From Sinomonas atrocyanea (GTDB lineage Bacteria; Actinomycetota; Actinomycetes; Actinomycetales; Micrococcaceae), in NCBI RefSeq assembly GCF_030812675.1, contig NZ_JAUSTE010000001.1, positions 248,001-312,000 on the forward strand: 64,000 nt of DNA, given 5' to 3'. The position numbers were made by a program, and so were the translations under genes. Below the pieces are notes generated by a model, which saw only the letters and a program-made list of their open reading frames with translations, made no database searches and was not told where the DNA came from. Shown piece after piece: positions 8,152-17,800 of the stretch. Positions within the stretch are counted from its first letter, which is position 1; each line of letters begins with the position of its first letter.

Positions 8152-9066
8152 CTAAACCTTGAGATACCGACGCAGGGTCAGCATCGATGAGACGCCCGCG
8201 AGGACCACGCCCGTTCCGACGAGCAGGGGCGCGAGCATGAGGGTCTGGGAGGGCGAGATGAACGCCGTCCCGGGGTACTGGGACGTCAGGACGTCACCGA
8301 GGAAGAACTTGGCCACGGCCCAGAGGGTGCCCGAGGCGAGCACCGCGCCGATCACGGCCGCGATGGTGCCCTCCAGCACGAACGGGAGCTGGATCATGAG
8401 CTTGGACGCCCCGACGAGGCGCATGATCCCGGTCTCACGGCGCCGGCTGAAGGCCGAGAGCCTGATCGTCGTGGCGATGAGGAGGATCGCGCAGACGATC
8501 ATGACCCCCGCGATGACGATTGCGACGAGCGAGGCGGCGTTCATGACCGAGAAGAGCCGTTCGAGGACCTCCCGCTGGTCGCTGACGAGCCGGACGCCCG
8601 GCCGCGAGGAGAAGGTCTCGGAGATGATCTGGTACTTCTGGGGGTCCTTGAGGTTGACCCTGAAGGAGGCCGGGAGCTGGTCCGGTGTCACGGAGTCCAC
8701 GATCGGGGAGTTCGCGAACTGCTCGCGGTAGTGCTGGTAGGCCTCGTTCTGGGACTCGAAGTGGTAGTCGGACACGTACTGGGCGACGGCCGGGGACGAC
8801 AGCAGGGCCTCGAGGGACTTGCGCTGGTCGTCGGTCACCGCGCCGGAGACGCAGCCGGGGGCCTTCGAGGTGCCGTTGCACAGGAAGATGGCCACCTGCA
8901 CGCGGTCGTACCAGTAGCCCTTCATCTGGTTGATCTGCAGCTGCAGCATGCCGGCGGCGCCCACGAACGTCAGCGACACGAAGGTCACGAGCACCACAGA
9001 GACGACCATGGTCAGGTTCCGGCGCAGGCCGCTCGCGATCTCGCCGAGGATGAAGGCGGCCCTCAT
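8152..9066 (-). CDS. ftsX: Cell-division ABC transporter-like permease FtsX
   Basis: A 304-aa integral membrane protein. It has one TM near 21-43, a large extracellular loop (about 45-180), then three more TMs (about 185-207, 232-255 and 275-297). The loop carries two cysteines close together ([12 protein letters not shown]) that could form a disulfide. FtsX works with FtsE at the septum to switch on peptidoglycan hydrolases rather than to move a solute. Its ATG overlaps the ftsE stop as ATGA, so the two are translationally coupled. Confidence 0.95.
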   Translation of the reverse strand: MRAAFILGEIASGLRRNLTMVVSVVLVTFVSLTFVGAAGMLQLQINQMKGYWYDRVQVAIFLCNGTSKAPGCVSGAVTDDQRKSLEALLSSPAVAQYVSDYHFESQNEAYQHYREQFANSPIVDSVTPDQLPASFRVNLKDPQKYQIISETFSSRPGVRLVSDQREVLERLFSVMNAASLVAIVIAGVMIVCAILLIATTIRLSAFSRRRETGIMRLVGASKLMIQLPFVLEGTIAAVIGAVLASGTLWAVAKFFLGDVLTSQYPGTAFISPSQTLMLAPLLVGTGVVLAGVSSMLTLRRYLKV

Positions 9067-9785
9067 GCGCGCTCTCCCCCGGCCGGGGCCACCGCGGGGA
9101 TCATCGACGTGTACAGCGCCTTGGCCTCGTCGCGGATCACGCGTCCGTCCACGAGCTCGATCACGCGCTTGCGCATCGAGTTGACGATGTCGGTGTCATG
9201 GGTGGCCATCACCACGGTGGTGCCGTTCTGGTTGATGCGGTCGAGGACGGACATGATCCCCTGGGACGTGGTCGGGTCGAGGTTTCCGGTGGGCTCGTCC
9301 GCGAGGAGGATCCCGGGGCGGTTCACGACCGCACGGGCGATCGCCACGCGCTGCTGCTCGCCGCCGGAGAGCTCGTGCGGCATGCGGTGGCCCTTGCCCT
9401 CCAGGCCCACCGTCTTGAGGACCTCGGGGACGGCGTCGCGGATGATCGCGCGGCTGCGCCCGATCACCTGCATGGCGAAGGCGACGTTGGCGAACACGGT
9501 CTTCTGCGGCAGGAGCCGGAAGTCCTGGAAGACGACGCCGATGCCGCGCCGCAGGCGGGGCACGCGCCAGCTCGGCAGCGAGGCCACGTTCTGCCCGGCC
9601 ACGAGCGCCGCGCCGCTCGTTGCCCGTTCCTCGCGCATGACGAGGCGGAGGAAGGTGGACTTGCCGGATCCCGAGGCGCCGACGAGGAAGGCGAACTCGC
9701 CCCGCTCGATCTCGAGGCTGACGGAGTCGAGCGCCGGGCGGGCCTTCCGGTCGTAGACCTTCGTGACATTGTCGAAGCGGATCAT
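9063..9785 (-). CDS. ftsE: Cell-division ATP-binding protein FtsE
   Basis: Cytoplasmic ABC ATPase of 240 aa that powers FtsX. Walker A is GASGSGKST near 37-45, the signature is LSGGEQQR, and Walker B is [13 protein letters not shown]. The frame extends three codons upstream to a TTG at 9794, but the ATG at 9785, with GAGAG a few bases before it, gives the normal N-terminus [12 protein letters not shown]. It is the first gene of the ftsE-ftsX-M23-smpB group. Confidence 0.95.
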   Translation of the reverse strand: MIRFDNVTKVYDRKARPALDSVSLEIERGEFAFLVGASGSGKSTFLRLVMREERATSGAALVAGQNVASLPSWRVPRLRRGIGVVFQDFRLLPQKTVFANVAFAMQVIGRSRAIIRDAVPEVLKTVGLEGKGHRMPHELSGGEQQRVAIARAVVNRPGILLADEPTGNLDPTTSQGIMSVLDRINQNGTTVVMATHDTDIVNSMRKRVIELVDGRVIRDEAKALYTSMIPAVAPAGGERA

Positions 9786-9866
9786 TGCTCTCAAACCCGT
9801 CGGGACGCACGCGTCCTGAGCCCGGCGCTCGGGCGAGGCTCGGAGGCAGGGGGCGCCGGCTGCTCG

Positions 9867-9872
9867 ACTATA
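9867..9872 (-). promoter_or_regulatory. Possible ftsE promoter -10 element (TATAGT)
   Basis: TATAGT on the minus strand lies about 80 bases before the ftsE start codon, in the only gap (9786-9900) between ftsE and the upstream hydrolase gene. No convincing -35 is present. It would separate expression of the division genes from the catabolic operon upstream. Confidence 0.35.
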
Positions 9873-9900
9873 AGCACAAGGGCGGGACGTCCCGGGGTTC

Positions 9901-10914
9901 TCACCCCGGCGTGTCGGAGTCCCGGGGCGCGGACGCGTCTGCGGCGAGCGGCGCCCCGGCCAGCACGGCCCGCGCCACGGCGGACGCGCCGTCCTCGGTC
10001 ATGACGATCGTGTAGTGGTTCGTCCCCGGCACGTCGTGCACGTCGATCGCGGGGTGCTCCTGCCGGACGCGGTCCATCACCTCGGCCGGGTAGAGGGGCG
10101 GGAGCTGGCCGAGGAGCCCGCGCTCGGCCCGCAGCAGGAGCGTGGGCACGCGGAGCCGGTCGAGGGCGCCCAAGAGCGACTCTCCGCCGTACAGGTCGGC
10201 ATTGTCGTCAGCGAGGGCGGCCAGGGCGGTGGCGGGGCGCAGGCGGGGCGCGGCGCCGTCGAGGTCGTAGCGGATGTAGTCCTCGAACTCGGGCGTCCAG
10301 GCCCCCGTGAACGCCGGATGCGGCCCCCAGTAGTCGAGGTACGCCTCGGGGCTCGTGAACTCCATCCGCAGGCGCTCGGCGGCGGGTCCGAGCAGGGCCT
10401 GGAGCGCCTCTTCCGGGCTCATGCCGGGCGGCGGCGCGAGCGGGATGCCGCCGTCCACGAGGACGAGCCGCTCGACGAGCTCGGCATGCCGGTCCGCGAG
10501 GACGAGGGACGCGAACGCGCCCATCGAGTGGCCCACGACGACGGCGGGCCGGTCCGCGTCCGCGCCCGCCGCACGCAGCACGGCGGCGAGGTCGTCGGCG
10601 TGCTGCGTCATGCCGTAGGGCCCCGGCAGCGCGTTGCTGCGCCCCCGGCCGCGCAGGTCCGGGGCCACCACCCGGGCGACGCCGGGGGCGGAACCCGGCC
10701 CCCCGGCGTCGTCCGCGGAGCCCCCCGGCCACTCCGCCGGGGGCGCGAGCAGCGTGCTGGCCACGAACGGCCAGGCGAGGTGGGAGGACGTGACCCCGTG
10801 GACGGCGAGGACCGTCTGTCCCCCCTCGCGGCCCCTCCGGGACCACTCTCCGGCGCGCAGCGCACCGCCGCGCACCGCGACGTCGAAGGTGCGGTAGTCC
10901 AGGGTCTCACTCAT
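9901..10914 (-). CDS. Alpha/beta-hydrolase fold protein
   Basis: A 337-aa cytoplasmic hydrolase. The oxyanion region is [13 protein letters not shown], the nucleophile elbow is GHSMG and the C-terminal histidine is in [10 protein letters not shown]. It is the last gene of the operon that contains a branched-chain-type ABC importer, an acyl-CoA synthetase and a TetR regulator, and its ATG overlaps the TetR stop by 8 bp. An esterase, lactonase or C-C bond hydrolase acting on the imported acid would fit, but the substrate cannot be read from sequence. Confidence 0.85.
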   Translation of the reverse strand: MSETLDYRTFDVAVRGGALRAGEWSRRGREGGQTVLAVHGVTSSHLAWPFVASTLLAPPAEWPGGSADDAGGPGSAPGVARVVAPDLRGRGRSNALPGPYGMTQHADDLAAVLRAAGADADRPAVVVGHSMGAFASLVLADRHAELVERLVLVDGGIPLAPPPGMSPEEALQALLGPAAERLRMEFTSPEAYLDYWGPHPAFTGAWTPEFEDYIRYDLDGAAPRLRPATALAALADDNADLYGGESLLGALDRLRVPTLLLRAERGLLGQLPPLYPAEVMDRVRQEHPAIDVHDVPGTNHYTIVMTEDGASAVARAVLAGAPLAADASAPRDSDTPG

Positions 10915-11563
10915 GCGAGCCGTCCTCTCTCGGTCTGTCTGCTGGTGCCGGCGCGGGGGCCAGGCCGCGCTGGATGATGCCCATGAGCTCGTCGAGCACC
11001 CGGTCCGGGATCTCCACGCGGGAACCGTCGGCCCCGCGGTCCTCGGCCTCCCACAGGATGTAGCGCATCCCGAAGAGCTCGCCCATGCCCATGAGGGCCC
11101 AGGCCGCCACCTCGGGGTCCATGGGCCGGACCTCGCCCGCCTCCTGGGCGGCGGCGAGGCCGTGGACGTAGCTGCGCACGATCTTCTCGTAGTGGCGCCG
11201 CTGGGCCGCGGGCGAGACGAACTCGGCCTGCCGGATGATCCGGTACAGCGCAGGGTGCTCCGCGGTGAAGCGGAAGAACGCCCGGAACCCCGCCCGTTCC
11301 GCCTCCAGTCGCGTCCCCGCCGCGCGGGCCGCCTCGGTCATCGCGTGCCGGACGCGGGCGTTGAGGTCGTCCACGACTTCGTCGAAGATCTCCTGCTTGC
11401 CCGCGAAGTAGAGGTAGAAGGTCCCGAGGCCGATCCCCGCCTGCTCGGTGATCTTCACGATCGAGGCGTCGTGGTAGCCGGCGGAGGCGAAGACGTCCTC
11501 AGCGGCGGCGAGCAGCCTCGCCCGGGTCCTCGTGCCGCGGGCGGTGCGGGGCTGGGCGCTCAC
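10907..11563 (-). CDS. TetR-family transcriptional regulator
   Basis: A 218-aa regulator. The N-terminal TetR DNA-binding domain (about 12-60) contains the helix-turn-helix IVKITEQAGIGLGTFYLYFAGKQEIF, here cited from residues 35-60. The rest is an all-helical ligand domain with the FRFTAEHPALYRIIRQAEF segment typical of fatty-acid or acyl-CoA responsive members. The GTG start at 11563 overlaps the acyl-CoA synthetase stop (GTGA). The frame is open further upstream, but those readings are Arg/Pro/Gly-rich shadow of the synthetase gene. It probably represses its own operon in the absence of an acyl-CoA effector (inference). Confidence 0.88.
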   Translation of the reverse strand: MSAQPRTARGTRTRARLLAAAEDVFASAGYHDASIVKITEQAGIGLGTFYLYFAGKQEIFDEVVDDLNARVRHAMTEAARAAGTRLEAERAGFRAFFRFTAEHPALYRIIRQAEFVSPAAQRRHYEKIVRSYVHGLAAAQEAGEVRPMDPEVAAWALMGMGELFGMRYILWEAEDRGADGSRVEIPDRVLDELMGIIQRGLAPAPAPADRPREDGSHE

Positions 11564-13119
11564 GCCCGCTCCCCCGTCGCGGACCCTGCGCCGCGCTCTG
11601 CCCCGGCCCGCAGCCTGGCCCTCGCGACCTTGTGCAGGCCCGTGCGCGGCACCTCGTCGACGAATTCGATGGTGCGGGGGACCTTGAAGTGCGCGAGGAC
11701 GCCGCGGAGGTGCTCCGTGAGCTCCTGGGCGTCGGTGGCCGCGCCGTGGCGGGCGACGACGAAGGCCAGGCCCGTCTCTCCCCAGCGTTCGTCCGGGGTG
11801 CCGACGACCGCGGCGTCGGCCACCGCGGGGTGCGCGAGCAGGGCCTGTTCGACCTCGGAGGGCGAGACGTTCTCCCCGCCCGAGATGTAGATGTCCTTGA
11901 GCCGGTCGACGACGCGGAGGAACCCGTCGGCGTCCCGCTCGACGACGTCTCCAGTGCGCAGCCAGCCGTCCACGAGGACCTCGGCGGTCGCGCCGGGGTC
12001 GTCGAGGTAGCCGGCGAACACGCCGGGGCCGCGGACCCACAGCTCGCCGCGTCCCTCGCCCTCGAGCTCCTGGCCGGTGGCGGGGTCCGCGACCGCGATC
12101 TCGACGTGCGGGTACGGCGTCCCCGCGGACCCGACGCGGCGCAGCGCCTCCTCGGGAGCCAGGCACAGCACGTTGGGGCCGGCCTCGGTGAGCCCGTAGC
12201 CCTGCGTGAGGGCGACGCCGCGGGCGTGCCACGTGCGCAGCAGCGGCGCCGGCATGGGCGCGCCGCCGACCACGGCGCGGTCCAGGCTCGTCAGGTCGGC
12301 GCGGGCGAAGCCGGGGTGCTGGGACAGCATGAGGTAGTGGGCCGGGACGCCCATCATGGTGGTGACCCTGCGCTGGGCGATGAGCTGCAGGACGCGGCCG
12401 GCGTCGAAGCCGCGCTCGAGGACCACCGTCGCCCCGGTCCACCAGGCCAGGAGGGCGTGGATGTTCCAGCCGCCCACGTGGAACTGCGGCATGATGCACA
12501 GCACCACGTCGTCGCGGCCGACCTCCACGGTGCGCGAGAACGAGAGGTTGGTCCAGAAGCAGTTCGCGTGGGTCAGGACGGCGGCCTTGGCGCGCCCCCC
12601 GGAGGTCCCGGAGGTGAACACCGCGAGCAGCGGATCGTCGTCGTCCACCCCGCGCCGCGGGACCGCGTCCCCCGCCCGCGGGAGGCCGCGCTCGATCCCC
12701 TCGCGGCCGGGCCGCGCAGTCCGCGGCGGCTCGGCGAGGAGCGCGGTCGCGGCGGCGCCGAGTGCCGCATGCTCCGCCTCGATGACCAGGAGCGCGGGTG
12801 CGCACACGGCGAGCTGCTCGGCGAGCTCGGCCGGGGCGAGCCGCCAGGACAGCGGGACGAGCGTGAGCCCCGCCTTCGCGCAGGCGAAGAAGACCACCAC
12901 ATGGTCGGCGCTGTTGCCCGTGAGGGTCGCGATCCGCTGCCCCGGGGCGTACCCGGCGTCCGCGAGGGCGTCGGCGAGCGCGGCGGAGCGCTGCTCGAGC
13001 TCGCGGTAGGTGAGGGTCACGCCGCGGTCGTCCACTGCGATGCGCTCAGGGGTGCTCCGTGCGCGGTCGGCCGTCCACCGTCCGAGGGTGTGCAGCCCGT
13101 CGGCGCCCTGTGCTCTCAT
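11560..13119 (-). CDS. AMP-forming acyl-CoA synthetase (ANL superfamily)
   Basis: A 519-aa enzyme that converts a carboxylic acid, ATP and CoA to acyl-CoA, AMP and PPi. The P-loop-like motif FTSGTSGGRAKAAVLTH is near 165, YGLTEAG near 306, and the hinge motif WLRTGD near 380. The C-terminal catalytic lysine is in VPRTGLHKVARARL. The active-site loop CIMPQFHVGGWN resembles medium-chain and aromatic-acid ligases. The start ATG overlaps the livM-like stop as ATGA. With the importer genes this points to uptake of an organic acid followed by CoA activation. The chain length or ring type of the acid is unknown. Confidence 0.9.
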   Translation of the reverse strand: MRAQGADGLHTLGRWTADRARSTPERIAVDDRGVTLTYRELEQRSAALADALADAGYAPGQRIATLTGNSADHVVVFFACAKAGLTLVPLSWRLAPAELAEQLAVCAPALLVIEAEHAALGAAATALLAEPPRTARPGREGIERGLPRAGDAVPRRGVDDDDPLLAVFTSGTSGGRAKAAVLTHANCFWTNLSFSRTVEVGRDDVVLCIMPQFHVGGWNIHALLAWWTGATVVLERGFDAGRVLQLIAQRRVTTMMGVPAHYLMLSQHPGFARADLTSLDRAVVGGAPMPAPLLRTWHARGVALTQGYGLTEAGPNVLCLAPEEALRRVGSAGTPYPHVEIAVADPATGQELEGEGRGELWVRGPGVFAGYLDDPGATAEVLVDGWLRTGDVVERDADGFLRVVDRLKDIYISGGENVSPSEVEQALLAHPAVADAAVVGTPDERWGETGLAFVVARHGAATDAQELTEHLRGVLAHFKVPRTIEFVDEVPRTGLHKVARARLRAGAERGAGSATGERA

Positions 13120-14243
13120 GCGTCCTCCAGTACTCGGTCGAGCCGTTCCTCCGGCTCGGGCGCGCGTGCGGCGCCGCGGCGGCGCGGCCGCAGCCTCGCG
13201 GCAGCGCCGGCGAGGCCGCCTGGAAGGAACACCACCACGAGGATGAACAGCGTACCGAGGATGAACAGGGGCTCGGACAGCGGGATCCGCAGCACGGGGG
13301 GCAGCTCCTTGATGGCCGGCGACGCCGCGAGCGCGGCGAGCCGCTGGTCGAGCAGCGTGTAGAGCACGCCCCCGACCACCGCGCCCCAGCGCGACCCGAC
13401 GCCGCCGAGCACCACCATGACCAGGAGGGTGATGGTGAAGTCCGAGGAGACCGAGCTCGGCACGGCGCCCGACTGCAGGAGCAGGAAGACCATGCCGGCC
13501 ACCGCGGCCAGCGCCCCGCCGACAGTGAACACGATCAGCTTCGGAGCGAAGGGGGCCAGCCCCAGCACCCGGGCCCTGAGCTCGTTCTCCCGGACGGCCT
13601 CGGCCACGTGGCCGGCCCGGCTGGACTGGATCCACAGCACCACCGCGTAGACCGCCACGAGTGCCGCGAGCGCGAGCCAGTAGAGGTTGCGCGTGTTGAC
13701 CACGCCGACGAGGGCGTCCGGCAGGTGCTCGGCGGACAGGCTCAGCCCCTCGTCGCCGCCGGTCGCCCCGCCCGGGTTGCGGCGCACGAGCACCGAGCCT
13801 GCCTGAGCGAAGGCGAGCGTCACCATCGCGAACGGAATGCCCCCGACCCGCAGGCTGATGCTCCCCACGGCGAGGGCGAGGGCGATGGCCAGCACGAGGG
13901 CCAGCAGCACGGCGGGGGCCAGGGGCAGCCCGAGGTGGCCGAGGATCACGGCGAGGCCGTACACCCCGGCGCCGAAGGAGAGGGCGTGGCCGAACGAGAG
14001 CAGCCCCGCCGCGCCCAGCAGGAGGTGGTAGCTCAGGGCCGCCGCCGCCATCGCGAAGCACAGGGCGAGCAGCTGCAGCGACCCCGGCGTGTAGGTGGGG
14101 CCGGGCAGGACGCCCGGGAGGTCGATCGCGAGGAGCGGCAGCAGGGCCAGGGCCGCGACCGTGGCGGCGCCGCCGGCGACCCGTCCCCACGGCGCGGCGC
14201 CGCGGCGGACGCGGGGCCGACGACGTTCTGCCCGGGCGGTCAT
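13116..14243 (-). CDS. Branched-chain-type ABC importer permease, LivM-like
   Basis: A 375-aa membrane subunit of a hydrophobic-amino-acid/carboxylate-type ABC importer. It has about ten hydrophobic segments and the family cytoplasmic loop around RENELRARVLGLAPFAPKL, where ATPase contacts occur. It ends with a Pro/Arg/Glu-rich cytoplasmic tail. It overlaps the LivH-like gene upstream (ATGA at 14243-14240) and the synthetase gene downstream. The coupling with an acyl-CoA synthetase suggests that the substrate is an organic acid rather than leucine. Confidence 0.9.
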   Translation of the reverse strand: MTARAERRRPRVRRGAAPWGRVAGGAATVAALALLPLLAIDLPGVLPGPTYTPGSLQLLALCFAMAAAALSYHLLLGAAGLLSFGHALSFGAGVYGLAVILGHLGLPLAPAVLLALVLAIALALAVGSISLRVGGIPFAMVTLAFAQAGSVLVRRNPGGATGGDEGLSLSAEHLPDALVGVVNTRNLYWLALAALVAVYAVVLWIQSSRAGHVAEAVRENELRARVLGLAPFAPKLIVFTVGGALAAVAGMVFLLLQSGAVPSSVSSDFTITLLVMVVLGGVGSRWGAVVGGVLYTLLDQRLAALAASPAIKELPPVLRIPLSEPLFILGTLFILVVVFLPGGLAGAAARLRPRRRGAARAPEPEERLDRVLEDA

Positions 14244-15112
14244 GCCGCCGCCCCGAGGAGGCCGCGGGGGCGGACGAGCAGCACCACGGCGAGGGCGAGG
14301 ACGACCACGAAATCACCGATCCCGAAGTAGAAGTTGGCGAACTGCTGGAGCACAGCGACCCCGACCGAGGCGATCGCCGCGCCGGTGAGGGAGCCCAGCC
14401 CCCCGATCACGGTGACGATGAACGCGAAGATGAGCAGCGAACCGCCCAGCAGGGGCGAGACGTAGCCGAAGTAGTGGCTCGCGAGCACGCCGCCCAGGCC
14501 GGCGGCGGCGCCCCCGATCGCGAAGACGAGCGTGAACGCCTTCCGCACGTCGATGCCGAGCGCCGTCACCATGGCCCGGTTCTCCACGCCGGCGCGGATG
14601 ATGAGGCCGTACCGGGTGCGGCGGAGGAAGACCACGAGGCCCGCGAGGACGAGGGCGGCGCAGGCGATCGCCACGAACCTGTCGTTGGGAACCTTGGCGC
14701 CGAGGATGTCGGTCGTGTCCTTGAACCAGGCCGGGCCGCCGATGTAGACGGCGTCGGTGCCCCAGATCCCGTCGAACAGCGCCACCGTTGCCAGCGAGAG
14801 CCCCACGGTGACGAGCACCTGCTCGATATGCCGCAGGTAGAGCGGGCGGATGAGCGCGAGCTCGGTGACCGCGGCGACGACCGCCCCCGCGGCCGCGCCC
14901 ACCACGAGCGAGAGCAGGAAGGACCACCACGAGTCCGCGCCGAGCCGGCGCGCGGTCTCCCAGCCGAGGAAGGCCCCGAGCGTGAGGAAGGACCCGTGCG
15001 CGAAGTTCAGGACGCCCATGAGCCCGTAGATGAGGGACAGGCCCGAGGCCACGAGGAAGTAGAGCGCCCCCAGACCCAGGCCGGTGACGAGCAGGAGGAT
15101 GACGGTGCTCAT
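14240..15112 (-). CDS. Branched-chain-type ABC importer permease, LivH-like
   Basis: A 290-aa inner-membrane permease with about eight hydrophobic segments. Family hallmarks include GLSLIYGLMGVLNFAHGSFL near the N-terminus and the loop ENRAMVTALGIDVRKAF. It pairs with the LivM-like protein to form the channel. It overlaps livF upstream by 4 bp and livM downstream by 4 bp, a tightly coupled operon. Confidence 0.92.
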   Translation of the reverse strand: MSTVILLLVTGLGLGALYFLVASGLSLIYGLMGVLNFAHGSFLTLGAFLGWETARRLGADSWWSFLLSLVVGAAAGAVVAAVTELALIRPLYLRHIEQVLVTVGLSLATVALFDGIWGTDAVYIGGPAWFKDTTDILGAKVPNDRFVAIACAALVLAGLVVFLRRTRYGLIIRAGVENRAMVTALGIDVRKAFTLVFAIGGAAAGLGGVLASHYFGYVSPLLGGSLLIFAFIVTVIGGLGSLTGAAIASVGVAVLQQFANFYFGIGDFVVVLALAVVLLVRPRGLLGAAA

Positions 15113-15834
15113 CGGGCGGTCTCCTTGGCGTCCCCGCCGACGCCGAGCAGGCGGCGCGTGAGCGGCTCGTCGTCGAGCAGGTCCCGGGCATCGTCGCTGC
15201 GGTGCACGACGCGCCCTCCCGAGAGCACGATCGCCCCGGCGGCCAGCCTGCGGACCACCGCCAGGTTCTGCTCGACGAGCAGGATCGGGACCACCCGGGC
15301 GGCGGCCTCGAGCGCCACGGCCACCTCCTGGACGACCTTCGGCGCGAGGCCCTTGGTCGGCTCGTCCACGAGCAGGATCCGGTTCTCGTTCAGCAGCGCC
15401 CGGGCGAGGGAGACCATCTGCTGCTGGCCGCCCGAGAGCGTCCCGGCCGCCTGATGGGCCCGGCGGACGAGGTCGGGGAACAGGTCCGCGACCAGGTCCC
15501 GGCGCTCCTTCGAGCCGCGCCCGCGGACCGAGAGCTGCAGGTTCTCCTGCACGGTGAGCTTGGAGAAGACCTCGCGGTCCTCCGGCACATAGCCCACGCC
15601 CCGCTGGACGATCCGGTGGGTCGGCTCCCCGTCGATCCGCTCGCCGGCCAGGGTGACCCGCCCGCGGCGCCCGATCAGGCCGAGGACCGCCTTGATGGTG
15701 CTCGTCTTGCCCACGCCGTTGCGGCCGAGCAGGGCGGTCACGCCGCGGTCGGGCACGTCGAACGCGACGTCCTCGACCACCTGCTGGCCGCCCACGTGCG
15801 CCGAGAGCCCCTCGATCGCCAGGACCGCGGTCAT
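15109..15834 (-). CDS. Branched-chain-type ABC importer ATPase, LivF-like
   Basis: A 241-aa cytoplasmic ATPase. Walker A is GRNGVGKTS near 37, the signature is LSGGQQQMVSLARAL, and Walker B is ILLVDEPTKGLAP. The GLAP following Walker B and the short length are typical of LivF. The start ATG at 15834 overlaps the LivG-like stop. It is one of two ATPases of this importer. Confidence 0.92.
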   Translation of the reverse strand: MTAVLAIEGLSAHVGGQQVVEDVAFDVPDRGVTALLGRNGVGKTSTIKAVLGLIGRRGRVTLAGERIDGEPTHRIVQRGVGYVPEDREVFSKLTVQENLQLSVRGRGSKERRDLVADLFPDLVRRAHQAAGTLSGGQQQMVSLARALLNENRILLVDEPTKGLAPKVVQEVAVALEAAARVVPILLVEQNLAVVRRLAAGAIVLSGGRVVHRSDDARDLLDDEPLTRRLLGVGGDAKETAR

Positions 15835-16598
15835 ACGGGCTCCCCCAGGTACGCGGCCTGCACGGTGTCGTCGGCCATGACGGCCTCCGGGGTGCCGATG
15901 GCCAGCAGCCGCCCGTGGTGCATGACGGCGACGCGGTCCACGAGCCCGAGGACCACCTCCATGTGGTGCTCGACCATGAGCACGGTGGTCCCGCGGTCCC
16001 GGTGGAGGCCGCGGATCACCTCGGTCAGCGCGCCCACGTCGCCCGAGCCGACGCCCGCCATGGGCTCGTCGAGCAGGACCACGCTCGGGTCGGTCGCGAG
16101 CATCATCGCGATCTCCACCTTCCTCTTGTCTCCGTGGGAGAGGTCCTGCGCCCGCAGCCCCTCCTTGTCGGCGAGCCCCACCTCGGCGAGCCGTTCGCGC
16201 GCGCGGCGGGTGGCGGCGTCGTGCGTCCGCGGGAAGGCGAGGACCGAGAGCGAGCCGCCGAGCCGCGCCTGGGCGGCGAGGCGGACGTTCTCGAGCACGG
16301 TGAGGGCACCGAACAGGCTGGAGGTCTGGAACGTCCGTCCCAGCCCCGCCTTGGCCCGCCGGTGCACCGTCAGGCCGGTGACGTCCCGGCCCTCCAGGAG
16401 CACGCGGCCCGCAGTGGGCCGGGCGAGGCCCGAGAGGACGTTGAAGAGGGTGGTCTTGCCTGCGCCGTTGGGACCGATCACCCCGAGCATCTCCCCCCGG
16501 GCGACGGCGAAGCCGACCTCGGCGAGGATGCTCGCGCCGCCGATCGCGAGCCCGAGGCCCTCCACCGCGAGGGCGGGACGCCCCGGGCCCGCTGCCAC
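15831..16598 (-). CDS. Branched-chain-type ABC importer ATPase, LivG-like
   Basis: A 255-aa cytoplasmic ATPase. Walker A is GPNGAGKTT near 41, the signature is LSHGDKRKVEIAM (the His for Gly variation is common in LivG), and Walker B is VVLLDEPMAGVG. The stretch GLGRTFQTSSLFGALTVLENV is typical of LivG. The start is GTG, 5 bp after the binding-protein stop. Confidence 0.92.
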   Translation of the reverse strand: MAAGPGRPALAVEGLGLAIGGASILAEVGFAVARGEMLGVIGPNGAGKTTLFNVLSGLARPTAGRVLLEGRDVTGLTVHRRAKAGLGRTFQTSSLFGALTVLENVRLAAQARLGGSLSVLAFPRTHDAATRRARERLAEVGLADKEGLRAQDLSHGDKRKVEIAMMLATDPSVVLLDEPMAGVGSGDVGALTEVIRGLHRDRGTTVLMVEHHMEVVLGLVDRVAVMHHGRLLAIGTPEAVMADDTVQAAYLGEPV

Positions 16599-16603
16599 GC
16601 CTC

Positions 16604-17800
16604 TCAGCCCTTCTTCTCGGCCGGGGCCACGGCGTCGGCCGGGACCGCCTTGACCAGCTGCGGGGTCCAGGCGCCGTCCTTCTGGACGAGCTTGGCCTGG
16701 TACATCGGCTGGACGAGCACGTGGTCCGAGGCCCGCACGCTCTCCTTGCCCTTGGGCCCGTCGAACGAGTAGCCCTCGAGGCCCTTGACCATGTCATCCA
16801 CCGACGCGCCGGACTTGACGGCCTGGACGATCATCTGGCCGGCCACGAAGCCGTCCGGGGTGAAGAGGTCCGGCTTGGCCCCGGCGGCCTCGACGTCCTT
16901 GACCATCTCCTCCTCGACGGCGTTGTTGCCGCCGGCGCCCGGGAAGTAGTGGCTGAGGAAGCTGATCTTGCCGCTCGCGGCGCCGTAGGCCGAGAAGGTC
17001 GAGGCGTCGCCCAGACCGGTGACCACGGGGGCGGCGTCGAACACGCCCTGCTGCGTGAGCGACTGCCACATCGCCCCGCTCGTGGCGCCGGCCCACGCGA
17101 CGAAGGTCATCGCGGGCTTGGCATCGATGATCTGGCGCGCGAACGGGGTGAACTCGGTGGCGTCCTCGGGCACGAGGACCTGCTGCACGGTGGCGCCCTT
17201 GGCGCCCAGGACCGCCTTGACGGCCGCGACGTTGCCCTGGCCGAAGGCGTTGTTCTGGGCGAACACCACGATCTTCTTGCCCTGGAGGTTGTCCACGAAG
17301 GTGCCGGCCGTCGCCACGTCCTGGAGCGACTGCCGCCCGGAGCGGAACGTGTACTTGTTGACGCCCTGGAGCGCGTCGGTGGCGGCGGGCCCCGAGATGT
17401 AGAGGACCTTGTTCTGCTCGGCCTGCTGGGCCAGCTTGAGGGCGACGCCCGAGACGACCGTGCCGGCGAGGATCTTGTAGTCCTTGCCGATGAGGTCCTT
17501 GGCCTCGGCGACGGCCTTGTCCGGATCGCCCCCGTCGTCCTGGTAGGTCAGGTTGAGGGTCGCGTTGCCGACCTTGCCGGTGCCCCCGGTCGCGTACTTG
17601 ATCCCGGCCTGGAGTCCCTGGTAGTACGCCGCGCCGTAGGCGGCGAGCGGGCCCGTCTTGGAGTAGACGATGCCGACGTTGACCGTGCGGGCCGAGTCCG
17701 TGCCGCCCGTGGAGGCGCTGGAGGTGCTCGGGGCGCAGCCGGTCGCGGCGAGGCCTGTGGCCAGGGAGGCGGTGAGGAGGAACTTCGTCGTTGCCTTCAC
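16604..17800 (-). CDS. Branched-chain-type ABC substrate-binding lipoprotein, LivK-like
   Basis: A 398-aa extracellular binding protein. A lipoprotein signal peptide ends at the lipobox-like ATGC with Cys22. The mature part is a type I periplasmic-binding fold starting VNVGIVYSKTGPLAAYGAAY. It captures the substrate for the LivHMGF-like transporter. The start is GTG with GAAAGG about 9 bases upstream, and this is the first gene of the operon. Homologous binding proteins in such operons take amino acids, amides, urea or aromatic and alicyclic acids; the adjacent CoA ligase favours an acid. Confidence 0.9.
   Translation of the reverse strand: MKATTKFLLTASLATGLAATGCAPSTSSASTGGTDSARTVNVGIVYSKTGPLAAYGAAYYQGLQAGIKYATGGTGKVGNATLNLTYQDDGGDPDKAVAEAKDLIGKDYKILAGTVVSGVALKLAQQAEQNKVLYISGPAATDALQGVNKYTFRSGRQSLQDVATAGTFVDNLQGKKIVVFAQNNAFGQGNVAAVKAVLGAKGATVQQVLVPEDATEFTPFARQIIDAKPAMTFVAWAGATSGAMWQSLTQQGVFDAAPVVTGLGDASTFSAYGAASGKISFLSHYFPGAGGNNAVEEEMVKDVEAAGAKPDLFTPDGFVAGQMIVQAVKSGASVDDMVKGLEGYSFDGPKGKESVRASDHVLVQPMYQAKLVQKDGAWTPQLVKAVPADAVAPAEKKG

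Noticed and set aside
11564-12805. Long upstream reading of the TetR frame
   Set aside because: It lies antiparallel in frame-shift register over the acyl-CoA synthetase gene and has no family features; the GTG at 11563 starts directly before the TetR domain.
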